Shown here piece by piece: positions 44,308 to 53,574 of a stretch of DNA of 64,000 nt. Location: the NCBI GenBank assembly GCA_035447925.1, contig DAOTHY010000003.1, positions 1 through 64,000 of the forward strand, read 5' to 3'. Position numbers and translations under genes: made by a program. Each line of letters opens with the position of its first letter. Within the stretch, counting starts at the first letter, position 1. The notes under the pieces were generated by a model. That model had not been told where the DNA came from. It ran no database searches and was given only the letters and a program-made list of their open reading frames with translations. The DNA comes from JASUTC01 sp035447925. Its GTDB lineage: Bacteria > Thermotogota > Thermotogae > MWEM01.

Positions 44308-45762
44308 ATAGTCATTTCCAACCCGTTGATAAAAAGGATTCTAGTGGGAACCTTTCAGGATGAAATCATGATTGCGGTTCTGGAGGGAAATCAGCTTGTT
44401 GAGCTGCATTTAGAGGAGATGGATAACGAAAGTATAACCGGAAATATCTTCCTCGGCAAAGTTGAAAATTATGTCAGCAGTTTAGATGCATCTTTTATTG
44501 ATATCGGAAAGGGTAAAAATGCATTTTTAAGGAATAAAGATTTTTTAAAGAACGCATTAGGCAGTAAAGAGGCCAGAAAGACCAGTGAAGTTCCAGTGAA
44601 GGGAAACAAGATTATCGTTCAAGCGAAAAAGGATCCCATGGGAACTAAAGGTCCACAAGTGACTACGAATATTGGCATTGCAGGGAGATATTTAGTGTTC
44701 ATGCCGTTTTCGAGAAGTGTGGGCGTTTCAAAAAGGATTGAGGATACGATAGAACGTAAGCGCTTACACAGTCGAATGTCAAAGATCGTTAAAGATTCGG
44801 GTATCATTATTAGAACGGTGGCACAAAATGTTGATTATGAAGCTTTGGAAGAGGAGTATTTTCTCTTAAAGAAGAAATGGGAAGAAATTCACAAACAATT
44901 TCAAAGATTTAAAAAACCAAGAATGTTGCACGATGAAGCTGAAATTTTAGAATATCTGATGAGGGAAAAATACGATTCAACTGTTGATGAAGTCGTAACA
45001 AATTCCAGAGAGATGTTTGCCAAACTTGAAAAGATGCTAAAAGTCTTTGACAAAAAGCCCGTTAAAGGAAAATTACGATTGTGCAAAGAGGATGTCTTTG
45101 ATACCTATCATGTGAGTGAGCAACTGGAAGCACTTTATTCCAGAAAGATCGAGATGGAATGTGGCGGATGGATTGTTGTAGACCGAACCGAAGCATTTAC
45201 CATCATTGACATTAATTCAGGAAGCAACGTTTCCAGTAATAATACCAGAGATATGGCGTTGGAAACTAACGTTCAAGCGGCGACTGAAGTTGCACGTCAG
45301 CTTCGGCTGAGAAACCTGAGTGGCATCATCATCGTTGATTTTATTGATATGGAACAGGAAAACGACAGAATGACGATATTGAAAGTGTTAAACGAGGAAT
45401 TAAAAAAGGACAAAGCGAAAACGGCAGTGATGGGATTTACGAAACTGGGATTGGTAGAAATTACCAGAAAGAGAACATCACCACCGGTTGAGGAGTTGCT
45501 TTTTGAGAAATGCCCGGTATGTCATGGAGAAGGTCTTGTATTATCCCCTAAACGGATTTTAAAAATGATTGGTGTAGAAATGGAACAGGCTAAAACGATG
45601 AAAGATGTCAAAGGAATACAGTTAAACCTTCATTGGAGTCTTTCGGGGTATTTAAATAAAGAATGGCGAGAAGAGATGCTAAAGAAAATGGGTTTTGAAT
45701 CCATAGATGTGGAATTTTCACGAAAAGATCCTAACGGGTATGATATCAAATATAAAAAGTAA
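44308..45762 (+). CDS. rng: Ribonuclease G/E family endoribonuclease
   Basis: Cuts single-stranded AU-rich RNA, matures rRNA and starts mRNA decay. About 478-484 residues, the short RNase G type without the RNase E scaffold tail. The N-terminal half has a split S1-like region (GNIFLGKVENYVSSLDASFIDIG in pieces), and the catalytic site is FTIIDINSG and IIIVDFIDME (two Asp). The zinc-link Cys pair appears in KCPVCHGEG. Start: AGAGGTGA is followed 7 nt later by ATA at 44308; the first conventional in-frame start is TTG at 44326, which is 25 nt from the site. A UGA in frame just upstream of 44308 limits extension. Confidence 0.9.
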   Translation: MVISNPLIKRILVGTFQDEIMIAVLEGNQLVELHLEEMDNESITGNIFLGKVENYVSSLDASFIDIGKGKNAFLRNKDFLKNALGSKEARKTSEVPVKGNKIIVQAKKDPMGTKGPQVTTNIGIAGRYLVFMPFSRSVGVSKRIEDTIERKRLHSRMSKIVKDSGIIIRTVAQNVDYEALEEEYFLLKKKWEEIHKQFQRFKKPRMLHDEAEILEYLMREKYDSTVDEVVTNSREMFAKLEKMLKVFDKKPVKGKLRLCKEDVFDTYHVSEQLEALYSRKIEMECGGWIVVDRTEAFTIIDINSGSNVSSNNTRDMALETNVQAATEVARQLRLRNLSGIIIVDFIDMEQENDRMTILKVLNEELKKDKAKTAVMGFTKLGLVEITRKRTSPPVEELLFEKCPVCHGEGLVLSPKRILKMIGVEMEQAKTMKDVKGIQLNLHWSLSGYLNKEWREEMLKKMGFESIDVEFSRKDPNGYDIKYKK

Positions 45763-45780
45763 CTGTGAGAGGTGAATACT

Positions 45781-47868
45781 ATGAGGAAAATACAGTTTAT
45801 ATTCGGCGTTCATAATCACCAACCTGAAGGGAATTTTGACTTTATTTTTGAGAACTCCTTGGAAAATGGTTACAAGCCGTTTTTAGAAACTGTATATGCG
45901 TATCCCCAAATTAAAACAAGCCTTCATTTCAGCGGCTCGCTTCTTCAATATATCGAAAAAAAAGATCCCGAATTAATTGATTTGCTGCGGAAGATGATCG
46001 ATAGAAAACAGGTTGAATTGTTTACCGGCGGATATTATGATCCCATCATGTCGATTATTCCTGAAGGTGACCGCATTACCCAAATTGAGAAGATGAATGA
46101 AAAACTCAAAGAACTATTTGATTATCGAGCAAAAGGTTTTTGGCTTTCAGAAAGGGTATGGGAACCCTCTCTCGTATCCACCCTTTCGAAATCCGGGGTT
46201 GAGTATGTGGCATTGGATGATGATCATTTCAAAAACGCCGGGAATTACGAAGATGAATTAAACGGATATTTTTTAACGGAAGATCAGGGTTATCCCCTAA
46301 AAATTTTCCCAATAAACAAAAAACTCAGATATCTGATCCCTTTTCATGATGTAGAAGAAACCATCGCTTTTCTACATGAAAGGGCTTCAGAAAGTGCTCA
46401 GAGCATGTATTTGATGATGGATGACGGTGAGAAATTCGGGATTTGGCCCGGAACGCACGAATTGGTGTTCCAGAGAAAATGGTTGGAAACATTTTTCAAG
46501 CGTTTGATAGAAGAATCCGTGTGGCTTAAAATGACCACATTTGAAGAATACGTTCGGGAAGTTCCACCGAGAGGGAGGACCTATATTCCCGATTCGTCTT
46601 ATCCTGAGATGATGAGTTGGGCGCTGCCTTCCAGGGCAAGGACGCACTATGAGAGATTGGAAAAAGAATTAAAGACAAGTGGTGATTTTGATCGATTTTC
46701 AATGTTTTTTAAGACAGGATTCTGGAGAACTTTTTTATCCAAATATACTGAATCCAATTTAATGCACAAAAAGATGCTACTGCTTAGGTCCAAAATCACT
46801 GAAGAAATGCCCCGGTCCATTAGTGAAAGAATCTTGAAAAGTCAATCAAATGATGCTTATTGGCATGGACTGTTTGGAGGATTATACTTACCAAATCTCA
46901 GGGCAGAGGTTTATAAGAACCTGATCGGAGCTTCAAAGGAATTGGATGATATTAAGCATCCTGAAAAAGGTGATTTCGTCGAGGTTGAAGTAAAAGACTA
47001 TGATGTTGACGGATTTAATGAGATTATTATCAACAACAGAAAGCTTACCATAGGCATTTCACCGGCCAATGGCGGAAGAATTTACGAGCTTTCATTGAAA
47101 AACAAACAAATCAACCTTATGAACAACTTAACGAGACGTTATGAGCCCTATCACGAACAAATGGAAAGTGCCAAGACAGCGGAAGAAGGTGGCTATGGCA
47201 ACTATTTGGCAAAGGAAAAAGGATTGGAAAAACTCTTAAACTACGATTGGTATGAACGATTCTCCTTTCTGGATCATTTTTTGGGAGAATGGAGTACTTT
47301 GGAAAAATACGCCCGATGCCGTTACCCGGAGCAAGGTGATTTTACCAATCAAGAATATCAATATGAAATCCTGGATCAAAAAACCGGCTCGGTCAAACTC
47401 ACAAGGGAAGGACACATTTGGCATGGATCATTGTGGGTGCCGATCAGGTTGGAAAAATATCTGAAATTGGATGAAGACGGTCTTTTACTGAAAAATGTGA
47501 TCACGAATCTGTCTACTCACAACATCCCGATTTTCTATGGTTGTGAATATAACATCAATCTGATTTCAGATCAGTCAAAAGACAGATATCTATATGCAGG
47601 TGAATTCCCAAAGATTCCCATTTCACAAACCGGTAAGGTTAAGACGACATATTTTGGTTTGAAAAGCGAATTTGAGGGATTCGACATCATGATGCAGCCG
47701 GACAGGGAGGTTGAATTTTGGTATTTCCCCGTTTACACGGTTTCCTATTCGGAAAGAGGTTATGAAAAGTTATATCAAACAACCAGTATTACACCTGTTT
47801 ATAGATTCAAGTCCGAACCCATGTCAACATTCGAAATGGAAATGAAATTCAAGATAGATGAATTCTAA
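45781..47868 (+). CDS. GH57 4-alpha-glucanotransferase/alpha-amylase (DUF1925-DUF1926)
   Basis: Cytosolic enzyme rearranging alpha-1,4-glucans. The 695-residue protein begins FIFGVHNHQPEGN (GH57 motif 1). The nucleophile Glu is in WLSERVWEP (Glu124) and the acid Asp in LMMDDGEKFG (Asp214), matching Glu123/Asp214 of the Thermococcus litoralis enzyme as I recall. A central helical domain and a C-terminal beta domain (from about residue 400) follow, as in that family. AGAGGTGA precedes the ATG at 45781. It is sandwiched between rng and pnp, which is an unexpected neighbour set. Confidence 0.9.
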   Translation: MRKIQFIFGVHNHQPEGNFDFIFENSLENGYKPFLETVYAYPQIKTSLHFSGSLLQYIEKKDPELIDLLRKMIDRKQVELFTGGYYDPIMSIIPEGDRITQIEKMNEKLKELFDYRAKGFWLSERVWEPSLVSTLSKSGVEYVALDDDHFKNAGNYEDELNGYFLTEDQGYPLKIFPINKKLRYLIPFHDVEETIAFLHERASESAQSMYLMMDDGEKFGIWPGTHELVFQRKWLETFFKRLIEESVWLKMTTFEEYVREVPPRGRTYIPDSSYPEMMSWALPSRARTHYERLEKELKTSGDFDRFSMFFKTGFWRTFLSKYTESNLMHKKMLLLRSKITEEMPRSISERILKSQSNDAYWHGLFGGLYLPNLRAEVYKNLIGASKELDDIKHPEKGDFVEVEVKDYDVDGFNEIIINNRKLTIGISPANGGRIYELSLKNKQINLMNNLTRRYEPYHEQMESAKTAEEGGYGNYLAKEKGLEKLLNYDWYERFSFLDHFLGEWSTLEKYARCRYPEQGDFTNQEYQYEILDQKTGSVKLTREGHIWHGSLWVPIRLEKYLKLDEDGLLLKNVITNLSTHNIPIFYGCEYNINLISDQSKDRYLYAGEFPKIPISQTGKVKTTYFGLKSEFEGFDIMMQPDREVEFWYFPVYTVSYSERGYEKLYQTTSITPVYRFKSEPMSTFEMEMKFKIDEF

Positions 47869-47913
47869 CACTATTCACAGCGTCTGAGAAATTGGACGAA
47901 AGGAGATGTAACA

Positions 47914-50073
47914 GTGGCATTTAAGCAATGGAAATATGAAATAGCCGGCAGAGAACTGGTTATTGAGCATGGAAAAATGGCAAAACAATCAGCCGGTTCA
48001 GTTGTAGTGAGATTAGGGGATACCGTTGTGCTGATCACGGCAAACGGGAAAAAAACAGCGTCCGGGATGGACTTTTTCCCGCTAACGGTTGAATTTCAAG
48101 AAAAATTTTACTCATCCGGAAAGATTCCCGGTGGGTTTTTGAAAAGAGAAGGCCGACCAGGTGACACATCCATACTGGCAGCAAGACAGATAGACAGACC
48201 GATTAGACCCTTATTCCCGGATGGTTTTTACAATGAGGTTCAGTTGATTGCAACGGTTTTATCCATAGATGAAGATAATCCCGCTGATGTTCTTGGAATT
48301 TTGGGAGCATCTTTGGCGTTAAACTTCTCAAATATTCCCTTTGAGGGAATTGTTGCGGGTGTAAAAGTCGGTTTTGTTGATGGTAAACCCGTAGTTTTTC
48401 CCACAGAAGAAGAACTTCAAATCAGTGACATTGAATTGACGGTTGCCGGATCAAAGGATGCCATTGTAATGGTGGAAGGCGAAGCCAAAGAAGTAGATGA
48501 AGAACTCATGCTTGAAGCCCTGGATGTTGCACATAATGCCATCAAAGAGATGTGTGAGTTCCAAGAACGGATTTTTGAGGAAATGGGCCCTGTAGAAAAG
48601 ATGCCGTATGAAGTTCTTGCACTGACAAGCGAAGAGAAACAAAAACTGGAGTCAATGGTCGATAAACAAGAACTGAAAGAAAGGATGTTGACGGAAGGCA
48701 AGAAAAATACGGAAAAGGCTTTAGGAGAATACAAAGAGTTGATTCTTGAAAAGTTTATGGAAGATATAGAAGAAGATGAAAAAGCCATCAAGCAGAGCCT
48801 GGCATCCGAACAGTATGAAGAAATTCTAAAAGGGATTATGAGACGCTCTATTGTAGAAGACAAAAAGCGATCAGATGGTCGAGATTCAACTACCATCCGT
48901 CCCATCTCATGTGAAATAGGTGTTTTACCAAGGGTGCACGGGTCTGCCCTGTTTACTCGCGGAGAAACTCAAAGTTTGGGAATTCTTACTTTGGGGAGTG
49001 GACGAGATGTTCAGTATATTGACTCGATTTATGAAGAGTCAGAGAAAAATTTCATGTTGCATTACAATTTCCCGCCATTTTCAGTGGGGGAAGTCAAACG
49101 CCTTGGTTCTACATCCAGAAGGGAAATTGGTCACGGTCACCTGGCCGAAAGGTCTGTAAAGTCGATTATGCCTTCTGTTGATGAATTTCCTTACACTGTC
49201 AGAGTTGTTTCAGAAATATTGGAATCAAATGGCTCTTCTTCGATGGCGACGATTTGTTCCGCTTCCTTGTCACTAATGGATGCAGGTGTTCCGGTAAAAA
49301 AACATGTGGCAGGCATTGCCATGGGTATGATCAAAGAACCTGATGAAACGGTTATTCTATCAGATATACTTGGAATGGAAGACCATTTGGGTGATATGGA
49401 CTTCAAAGTGGCGGGAACAAGAGACGGTATCACAGGCTTTCAAATGGATGTCAAAGTCAGCGGCATCAGCAGGGAAATTATGGCAAAGGCCTTGAATCAG
49501 GCAAAAGAAGGCAGACAGCATATTTTAGATATCATGTACCAGACAATTGAACAGCCCAGAGACACGCTCAGTGAATATGCACCGGCTGTTGTTTCTTTTG
49601 ATATCCCTGAGGAATCCATTGGTGAAGTCATCGGACCCGGAGGAAAGATGATCAAATTCATCACTGCCGAATTTGATGTCAAGATTGAGATTGATGATGA
49701 AAAAGGAAAGGTCAATATTTTTGGCAGTGACGCAAAGAAGAGCAATGCAGCGGCAGACTATATTCACCGTATGCTTGAACCTCTTGAAGCGGATAAAGAA
49801 TACACCGGAAAAGTAACGCGTATCGAAAAATACGGGGTGTTTATTGAACTGGCACCCGGGAAAACAGGTTTACTTCATGTATCGAATATGGAAGGATTTG
49901 TCAAAGACCCAGCGGCAAAATTCAACTTGGGCGATATGGTAAAAGTCGTTTGCGGTAAACTGGAACCGGGTGGGAAGATTGATCTGAGAGAACCGGGTAG
50001 CCAAAAGAAGATGGCTTCAAATTCAGACAGAAGGGGTAGAAAACCAACAGAGAGAAGAGAAAACAGGAAGTGA
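47914..50073 (+). CDS. pnp: Polyribonucleotide nucleotidyltransferase (PNPase)
   Basis: 3'-to-5' phosphorolytic RNA decay, trimeric. The 719-residue protein has two RNase PH domains (GRPGDTSILAARQIDRP; later GSGRDVQYIDS and RDGITGFQMDVKVSG with catalytic Asp residues), a KH domain (VIGPGGKMIKFI) and an S1 domain (YTGKVTRIEKYGVFIELAPG), then a basic tail. The start is GTG after AAAGGAG. The usual upstream rpsO is absent; rng and a GH57 gene precede it instead, and the M16 peptidase follows after 4 nt. Confidence 0.97.
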   Translation: MAFKQWKYEIAGRELVIEHGKMAKQSAGSVVVRLGDTVVLITANGKKTASGMDFFPLTVEFQEKFYSSGKIPGGFLKREGRPGDTSILAARQIDRPIRPLFPDGFYNEVQLIATVLSIDEDNPADVLGILGASLALNFSNIPFEGIVAGVKVGFVDGKPVVFPTEEELQISDIELTVAGSKDAIVMVEGEAKEVDEELMLEALDVAHNAIKEMCEFQERIFEEMGPVEKMPYEVLALTSEEKQKLESMVDKQELKERMLTEGKKNTEKALGEYKELILEKFMEDIEEDEKAIKQSLASEQYEEILKGIMRRSIVEDKKRSDGRDSTTIRPISCEIGVLPRVHGSALFTRGETQSLGILTLGSGRDVQYIDSIYEESEKNFMLHYNFPPFSVGEVKRLGSTSRREIGHGHLAERSVKSIMPSVDEFPYTVRVVSEILESNGSSSMATICSASLSLMDAGVPVKKHVAGIAMGMIKEPDETVILSDILGMEDHLGDMDFKVAGTRDGITGFQMDVKVSGISREIMAKALNQAKEGRQHILDIMYQTIEQPRDTLSEYAPAVVSFDIPEESIGEVIGPGGKMIKFITAEFDVKIEIDDEKGKVNIFGSDAKKSNAAADYIHRMLEPLEADKEYTGKVTRIEKYGVFIELAPGKTGLLHVSNMEGFVKDPAAKFNLGDMVKVVCGKLEPGGKIDLREPGSQKKMASNSDRRGRKPTERRENRK

Positions 50074-50077
50074 TGAA

Positions 50078-51355
50078 GTGGATTCAGCCATAGCAACAAC
50101 CGAAAAACTCAAAAATGGAATGGAGATTTTTTCTCATAGAATGAACGGTGTGCGATCTGTTAGTTTATCGATTGCCGTCAAGGCAGGTTCTTCCCATGAA
50201 CCTGCCAATCGTTCAGGCGCAGCCCATTTTACAGAACATATGGTTTTTAAAGGGACCAAAAAGCGTTCTCCTTTGGAACTAAAAGAGCCTATTGAAAGGG
50301 TAGGAGGAACGCTTAATGCGTTCACCGGAAAGGAAAACACGGTTTACTTTGCCAGGGTTCCCGATTCTGAATCCAGAATCGCTCTTTCAATTTTAAAGGA
50401 CATTTGCAGTGAGTCGTTGTTTCCACAAAAGTTTTTTGACTTGGAAAAACAAGTGGTGATGGAGGAGATTTCAGCTGCGGATGACGATCCGGCAGATATT
50501 GTTTATGAACAATTTTTTAAAAATGTTTGGGGAAAATGTGCGTATGGTAATCCGGTATTGGGCACACTCGACAGTATTAAAGATATCAGCAGACAAGACC
50601 TGCTTGATTTTTATAAAACTAAATATCATCCATCCAACATGGTTTTTTCTGTCGCCGGGAATTTTCCAGAAGATCTTTTGGAATGTTTCAACGACTTGAC
50701 CTATCGACAGGATAAAAGAGAAGTGGCTTCACTGATATATGCACCGGATCGATCGGTTATCGTAACAGAGAAAGAGGATTTAAAACAATTGCATATGCTC
50801 ATTGGTATTGAAGCACCATCGAGACAGGATCCTGATTTTAACGTTTTTCAAGTTCTAAATACTTTGTTAGGCGGGGGCATGAGCTCAAAGCTGTTTAACC
50901 GATTGAGAGAGGAATTGGGGTTGGTTTACACCATTGATTCGGGTTTGATCAGCTATCCGGAAGGAGGCCTTTTTTTTATATATGCCGCAACAACTCCTGA
51001 ACGGTTTATCAAACTTAAAGACGAATTGATGAAAGAGCTACTAAGAATCATGAAGAACGGAATAACCATGCAGGATATCAATTACGGTAAAGAACGTTTA
51101 AAGGGGAAACTGCTTCTATCAACCGAAAGTACCTATTCCACCATGATGAGGAATCTCGATACCGGTTTGGCTTTTGGAAGACCATTGCGTGTTGAGGAGA
51201 TGGTAGAACGTATCGATGTGGTGGATATCTCCAGATTGGATCAGGTCATGGAGCGTTATTTCTCAAAAAATTGGATATTAAGTTTGGTCACCCCCAAAAA
51301 AACGTTAAAACAATCTTTGATTGATAAATGGGAAGAGAAGGGGATACAAATTTGA
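50078..51355 (+). CDS. M16-family zinc metallopeptidase
   Basis: A 425-residue peptidase of the mitochondrial-processing-peptidase/PqqL type. The inverted zinc motif HxxEH is HFTEH (residues 50-54), and the third ligand Glu follows in VVMEEISAADDDP. The C-terminal half shows the expected GGGMSSKLFNRLREELGLVY in two pieces and an inactive partner fold. pnp followed by an M16 peptidase is a common order in Firmicutes and others. Start GTG after AGGAAGTGAT; the stop overlaps the next start (TTGA). Confidence 0.92.
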   Translation: MDSAIATTEKLKNGMEIFSHRMNGVRSVSLSIAVKAGSSHEPANRSGAAHFTEHMVFKGTKKRSPLELKEPIERVGGTLNAFTGKENTVYFARVPDSESRIALSILKDICSESLFPQKFFDLEKQVVMEEISAADDDPADIVYEQFFKNVWGKCAYGNPVLGTLDSIKDISRQDLLDFYKTKYHPSNMVFSVAGNFPEDLLECFNDLTYRQDKREVASLIYAPDRSVIVTEKEDLKQLHMLIGIEAPSRQDPDFNVFQVLNTLLGGGMSSKLFNRLREELGLVYTIDSGLISYPEGGLFFIYAATTPERFIKLKDELMKELLRIMKNGITMQDINYGKERLKGKLLLSTESTYSTMMRNLDTGLAFGRPLRVEEMVERIDVVDISRLDQVMERYFSKNWILSLVTPKKTLKQSLIDKWEEKGIQI

Positions 51356-52482
51356 AAATAATCTGGAAACGGACTGAAGAATTAAAAGCTGGTGAGATTT
51401 GTGGGGATGATGTTTTTGATCCCAATAGTTTTGTTTTACTGGCGCATAAATCCAGTATTCTGGATTCAAAAACAATTCAATATCTTCAGAGGAGGGAAGT
51501 CGAATGGGTTCCTGTAAGAGTTCAGGATGGAGAGGTCAAAGACCAGGATATCATTCTGGAACTGGAAGATGAATATGCCAAAGAATCAAAAGCGATTCTC
51601 GCTCCCGAACTTCCCCTGATCGTTTCCGATGAGAAATATCACGAATCCATTGCTCGTTTTGAAACGGTGACAAAATCCTTTCTAAAGACCAACACCTTTC
51701 AAAAGGATGAAGTTGTCAATCTCAGTAACGAGTTAGTCAACGAAGTGCTAAAGAGTAATTCCAACGTTTTCAATTTCATGACAGACATTGCCCCTGGCTT
51801 TATCATCAAACATGGAATCAATACCGCTATCATTGCATGTGTCCTTGCTAAAGCACTAAATAAATCCAGACATCTTCTGTTTAAACTGACAAAAGTATCA
51901 TTGCTCCACGATATCGGTTTAATTTATGCTCAAAAAAACAAGTCTTTGGATTATGTTGAAGATCTTTTCGAGCAATACAAACACGGGAACTTAAACCGGG
52001 TGAAAATCCATCCCGTTATTGGCGTAAAAATCATCAATAAAGTTTCTCCGGGATTTTTGGAAAAAGACGAAGAAGATGCGCTGATTGAACATCACGAACG
52101 TTATGATGGAAAAGGGTTTCCCATGGGGGCAAAGGGAGAGAAAATTAACGAATTATCCCGTTTGATGGCGATTCCGGATGCATATGACACCTTGATTACA
52201 CAGGTCAAGGGAAAACCAACGATGGATCCCTACACCGCCTTAAAATGGATTGTATCCAATTCTAACATTCTCTTTGATCCTGCTTTTGTCAAAGCTTTTG
52301 TTGAGATTACGGGAATTTATCCCACAGGTACACTAGTCAAACTTAGTAACGGTCAACGGGGAACGGTTATTTCCAAAGGAGGGAAAGCGATAGGTCGGCC
52401 TGTAATCCTTGTGGACGATGAAGAAATATCATTGGCGGAAAAAGATCAATTATTCATCACCGAGGTGCTTGGTATTGATTAA
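51352..52482 (+). CDS. HD-GYP-type protein, partly degenerate
   Basis: A 376-residue protein. Residues 1-60 resemble the N-terminal domain of HD-GYP proteins (WKRTEELKAGEICGDDV). The HD region keeps LLHDIG, HPVIG and HHERYDGKGFP, but LHDIGK has lost the Lys (LHDIGL) and the distal VADxxDALTxxRPY motif is changed to IPDAYDTLITQVKGKP. So it has metal ligands but may be weak or inactive as a c-di-GMP phosphodiesterase. Start TTG overlaps the M16 stop, with GAAGGGGAT upstream. Clearly a tandem paralogue of the next gene. Confidence 0.8.
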   Translation: MKIIWKRTEELKAGEICGDDVFDPNSFVLLAHKSSILDSKTIQYLQRREVEWVPVRVQDGEVKDQDIILELEDEYAKESKAILAPELPLIVSDEKYHESIARFETVTKSFLKTNTFQKDEVVNLSNELVNEVLKSNSNVFNFMTDIAPGFIIKHGINTAIIACVLAKALNKSRHLLFKLTKVSLLHDIGLIYAQKNKSLDYVEDLFEQYKHGNLNRVKIHPVIGVKIINKVSPGFLEKDEEDALIEHHERYDGKGFPMGAKGEKINELSRLMAIPDAYDTLITQVKGKPTMDPYTALKWIVSNSNILFDPAFVKAFVEITGIYPTGTLVKLSNGQRGTVISKGGKAIGRPVILVDDEEISLAEKDQLFITEVLGID

Positions 52483-53554
52483 ATGGAAACAAGTCAAAAC
52501 CTTAAGAGAAGGAGATGTCTGTTCAGAAACGATTTTGGGCAATGTGCCAGAGGACATTGTCATTAGAAATGGTGAAAGAATAACCTTATTAACCATCCAG
52601 AAACTTATTGGCAGAGGGATTGACTGGATATCGGTTTTCGATGATGAAGAAGAGTACGACACCGCAGTGAACGACCTTTTTAGCGAAGAAAAGCTGGAGA
52701 AATTTTCCAGCGAATTGTCACAGGTGTGTGAAGAAACCCTGAAAGAGGGCAGAATCGATATCGATAAGACAAAGCACATTAGTGATGAGATCAACAAAGA
52801 AATTATTGAAGAATACGGTGAATATGTTGTTCCTTCTCTGGTAAAACTGAAAAAAATGGATGATTATACCTTCACTCATCAAGTGAATGTTGCCATTATT
52901 GCCACCATTTTAGCCACTGAAAAATATGGTAAAGAGAAAGATGTTATCGAGAAGTTTACCATGGGTGGTTTGCTACATGATATGGGGAAATTGTGGATTC
53001 CCGAAGAAATTATTAAGAGTAACGAGCGTTTAAAATCATTTGAGTTTGATATCATCAAAAAACACCCTGAATATGGGTACAAGATTGCAGTAACTTCCGG
53101 GTTAGAAAACCAAGCGATATTGAATGCCATCAAGTATCACCATGAAAGATGGGATGGTAAGGGATATCCTGAAGGTTTGGCACAATTGGGTATTCCTCTG
53201 GAAGGTAGACTCTTAATGGTGGCGGATGTCTACGATGCTTTAACGACCAGAAGACCTTATAAAGAGCCTTGGGAGCCTTATGAAGCCGTCAGCTTTATTG
53301 TAAAGCAATCTAAAAAAATGTTTGATTCGGAAATTGTGAGATTATTCTTATTGTCCTTTGGACTTTATCCAGTAAACACAAAAGTGATTTTAACAACGGG
53401 TGAACTGGCACTCGTAGTAGCCAACAAGCGAGGGTCAATAACGAGGCCTATTGTGAAAGTGATCCGGAAGAATCAAGAAGTGGATATTGATTTATCAAAA
53501 GATGATAAAGTCAGCATCAAAAAGGTCTTGAAAGTAAGAATGTTGAGGGATTAA
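52475..53554 (+). CDS. HD-GYP domain c-di-GMP phosphodiesterase
   Basis: A 359-residue protein with a canonical HD-GYP core: LLHDMGK, HPEYG, HHERWDGKGYPEGL and VADVYDALTTRRPYK. It should hydrolyse c-di-GMP. The N-terminal domain (about 1-60) is shared with the upstream paralogue. The TTG at 52475 is spaced 7 nt from GAGGTG and overlaps the upstream gene by 8 nt, so an earlier in-frame ATG at 52409 is unlikely. No receiver or membrane domain is attached. Confidence 0.88.
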   Translation: MIKWKQVKTLREGDVCSETILGNVPEDIVIRNGERITLLTIQKLIGRGIDWISVFDDEEEYDTAVNDLFSEEKLEKFSSELSQVCEETLKEGRIDIDKTKHISDEINKEIIEEYGEYVVPSLVKLKKMDDYTFTHQVNVAIIATILATEKYGKEKDVIEKFTMGGLLHDMGKLWIPEEIIKSNERLKSFEFDIIKKHPEYGYKIAVTSGLENQAILNAIKYHHERWDGKGYPEGLAQLGIPLEGRLLMVADVYDALTTRRPYKEPWEPYEAVSFIVKQSKKMFDSEIVRLFLLSFGLYPVNTKVILTTGELALVVANKRGSITRPIVKVIRKNQEVDIDLSKDDKVSIKKVLKVRMLRD

Positions 53555-53574
53555 AGAAAGACGGGGTGATCGTT

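Noticed and set aside
48417..48905. 162-codon open frame antisense to pnp
   Set aside because: Ser-rich shadow of a well-supported pnp frame; no ribosome site or domain.
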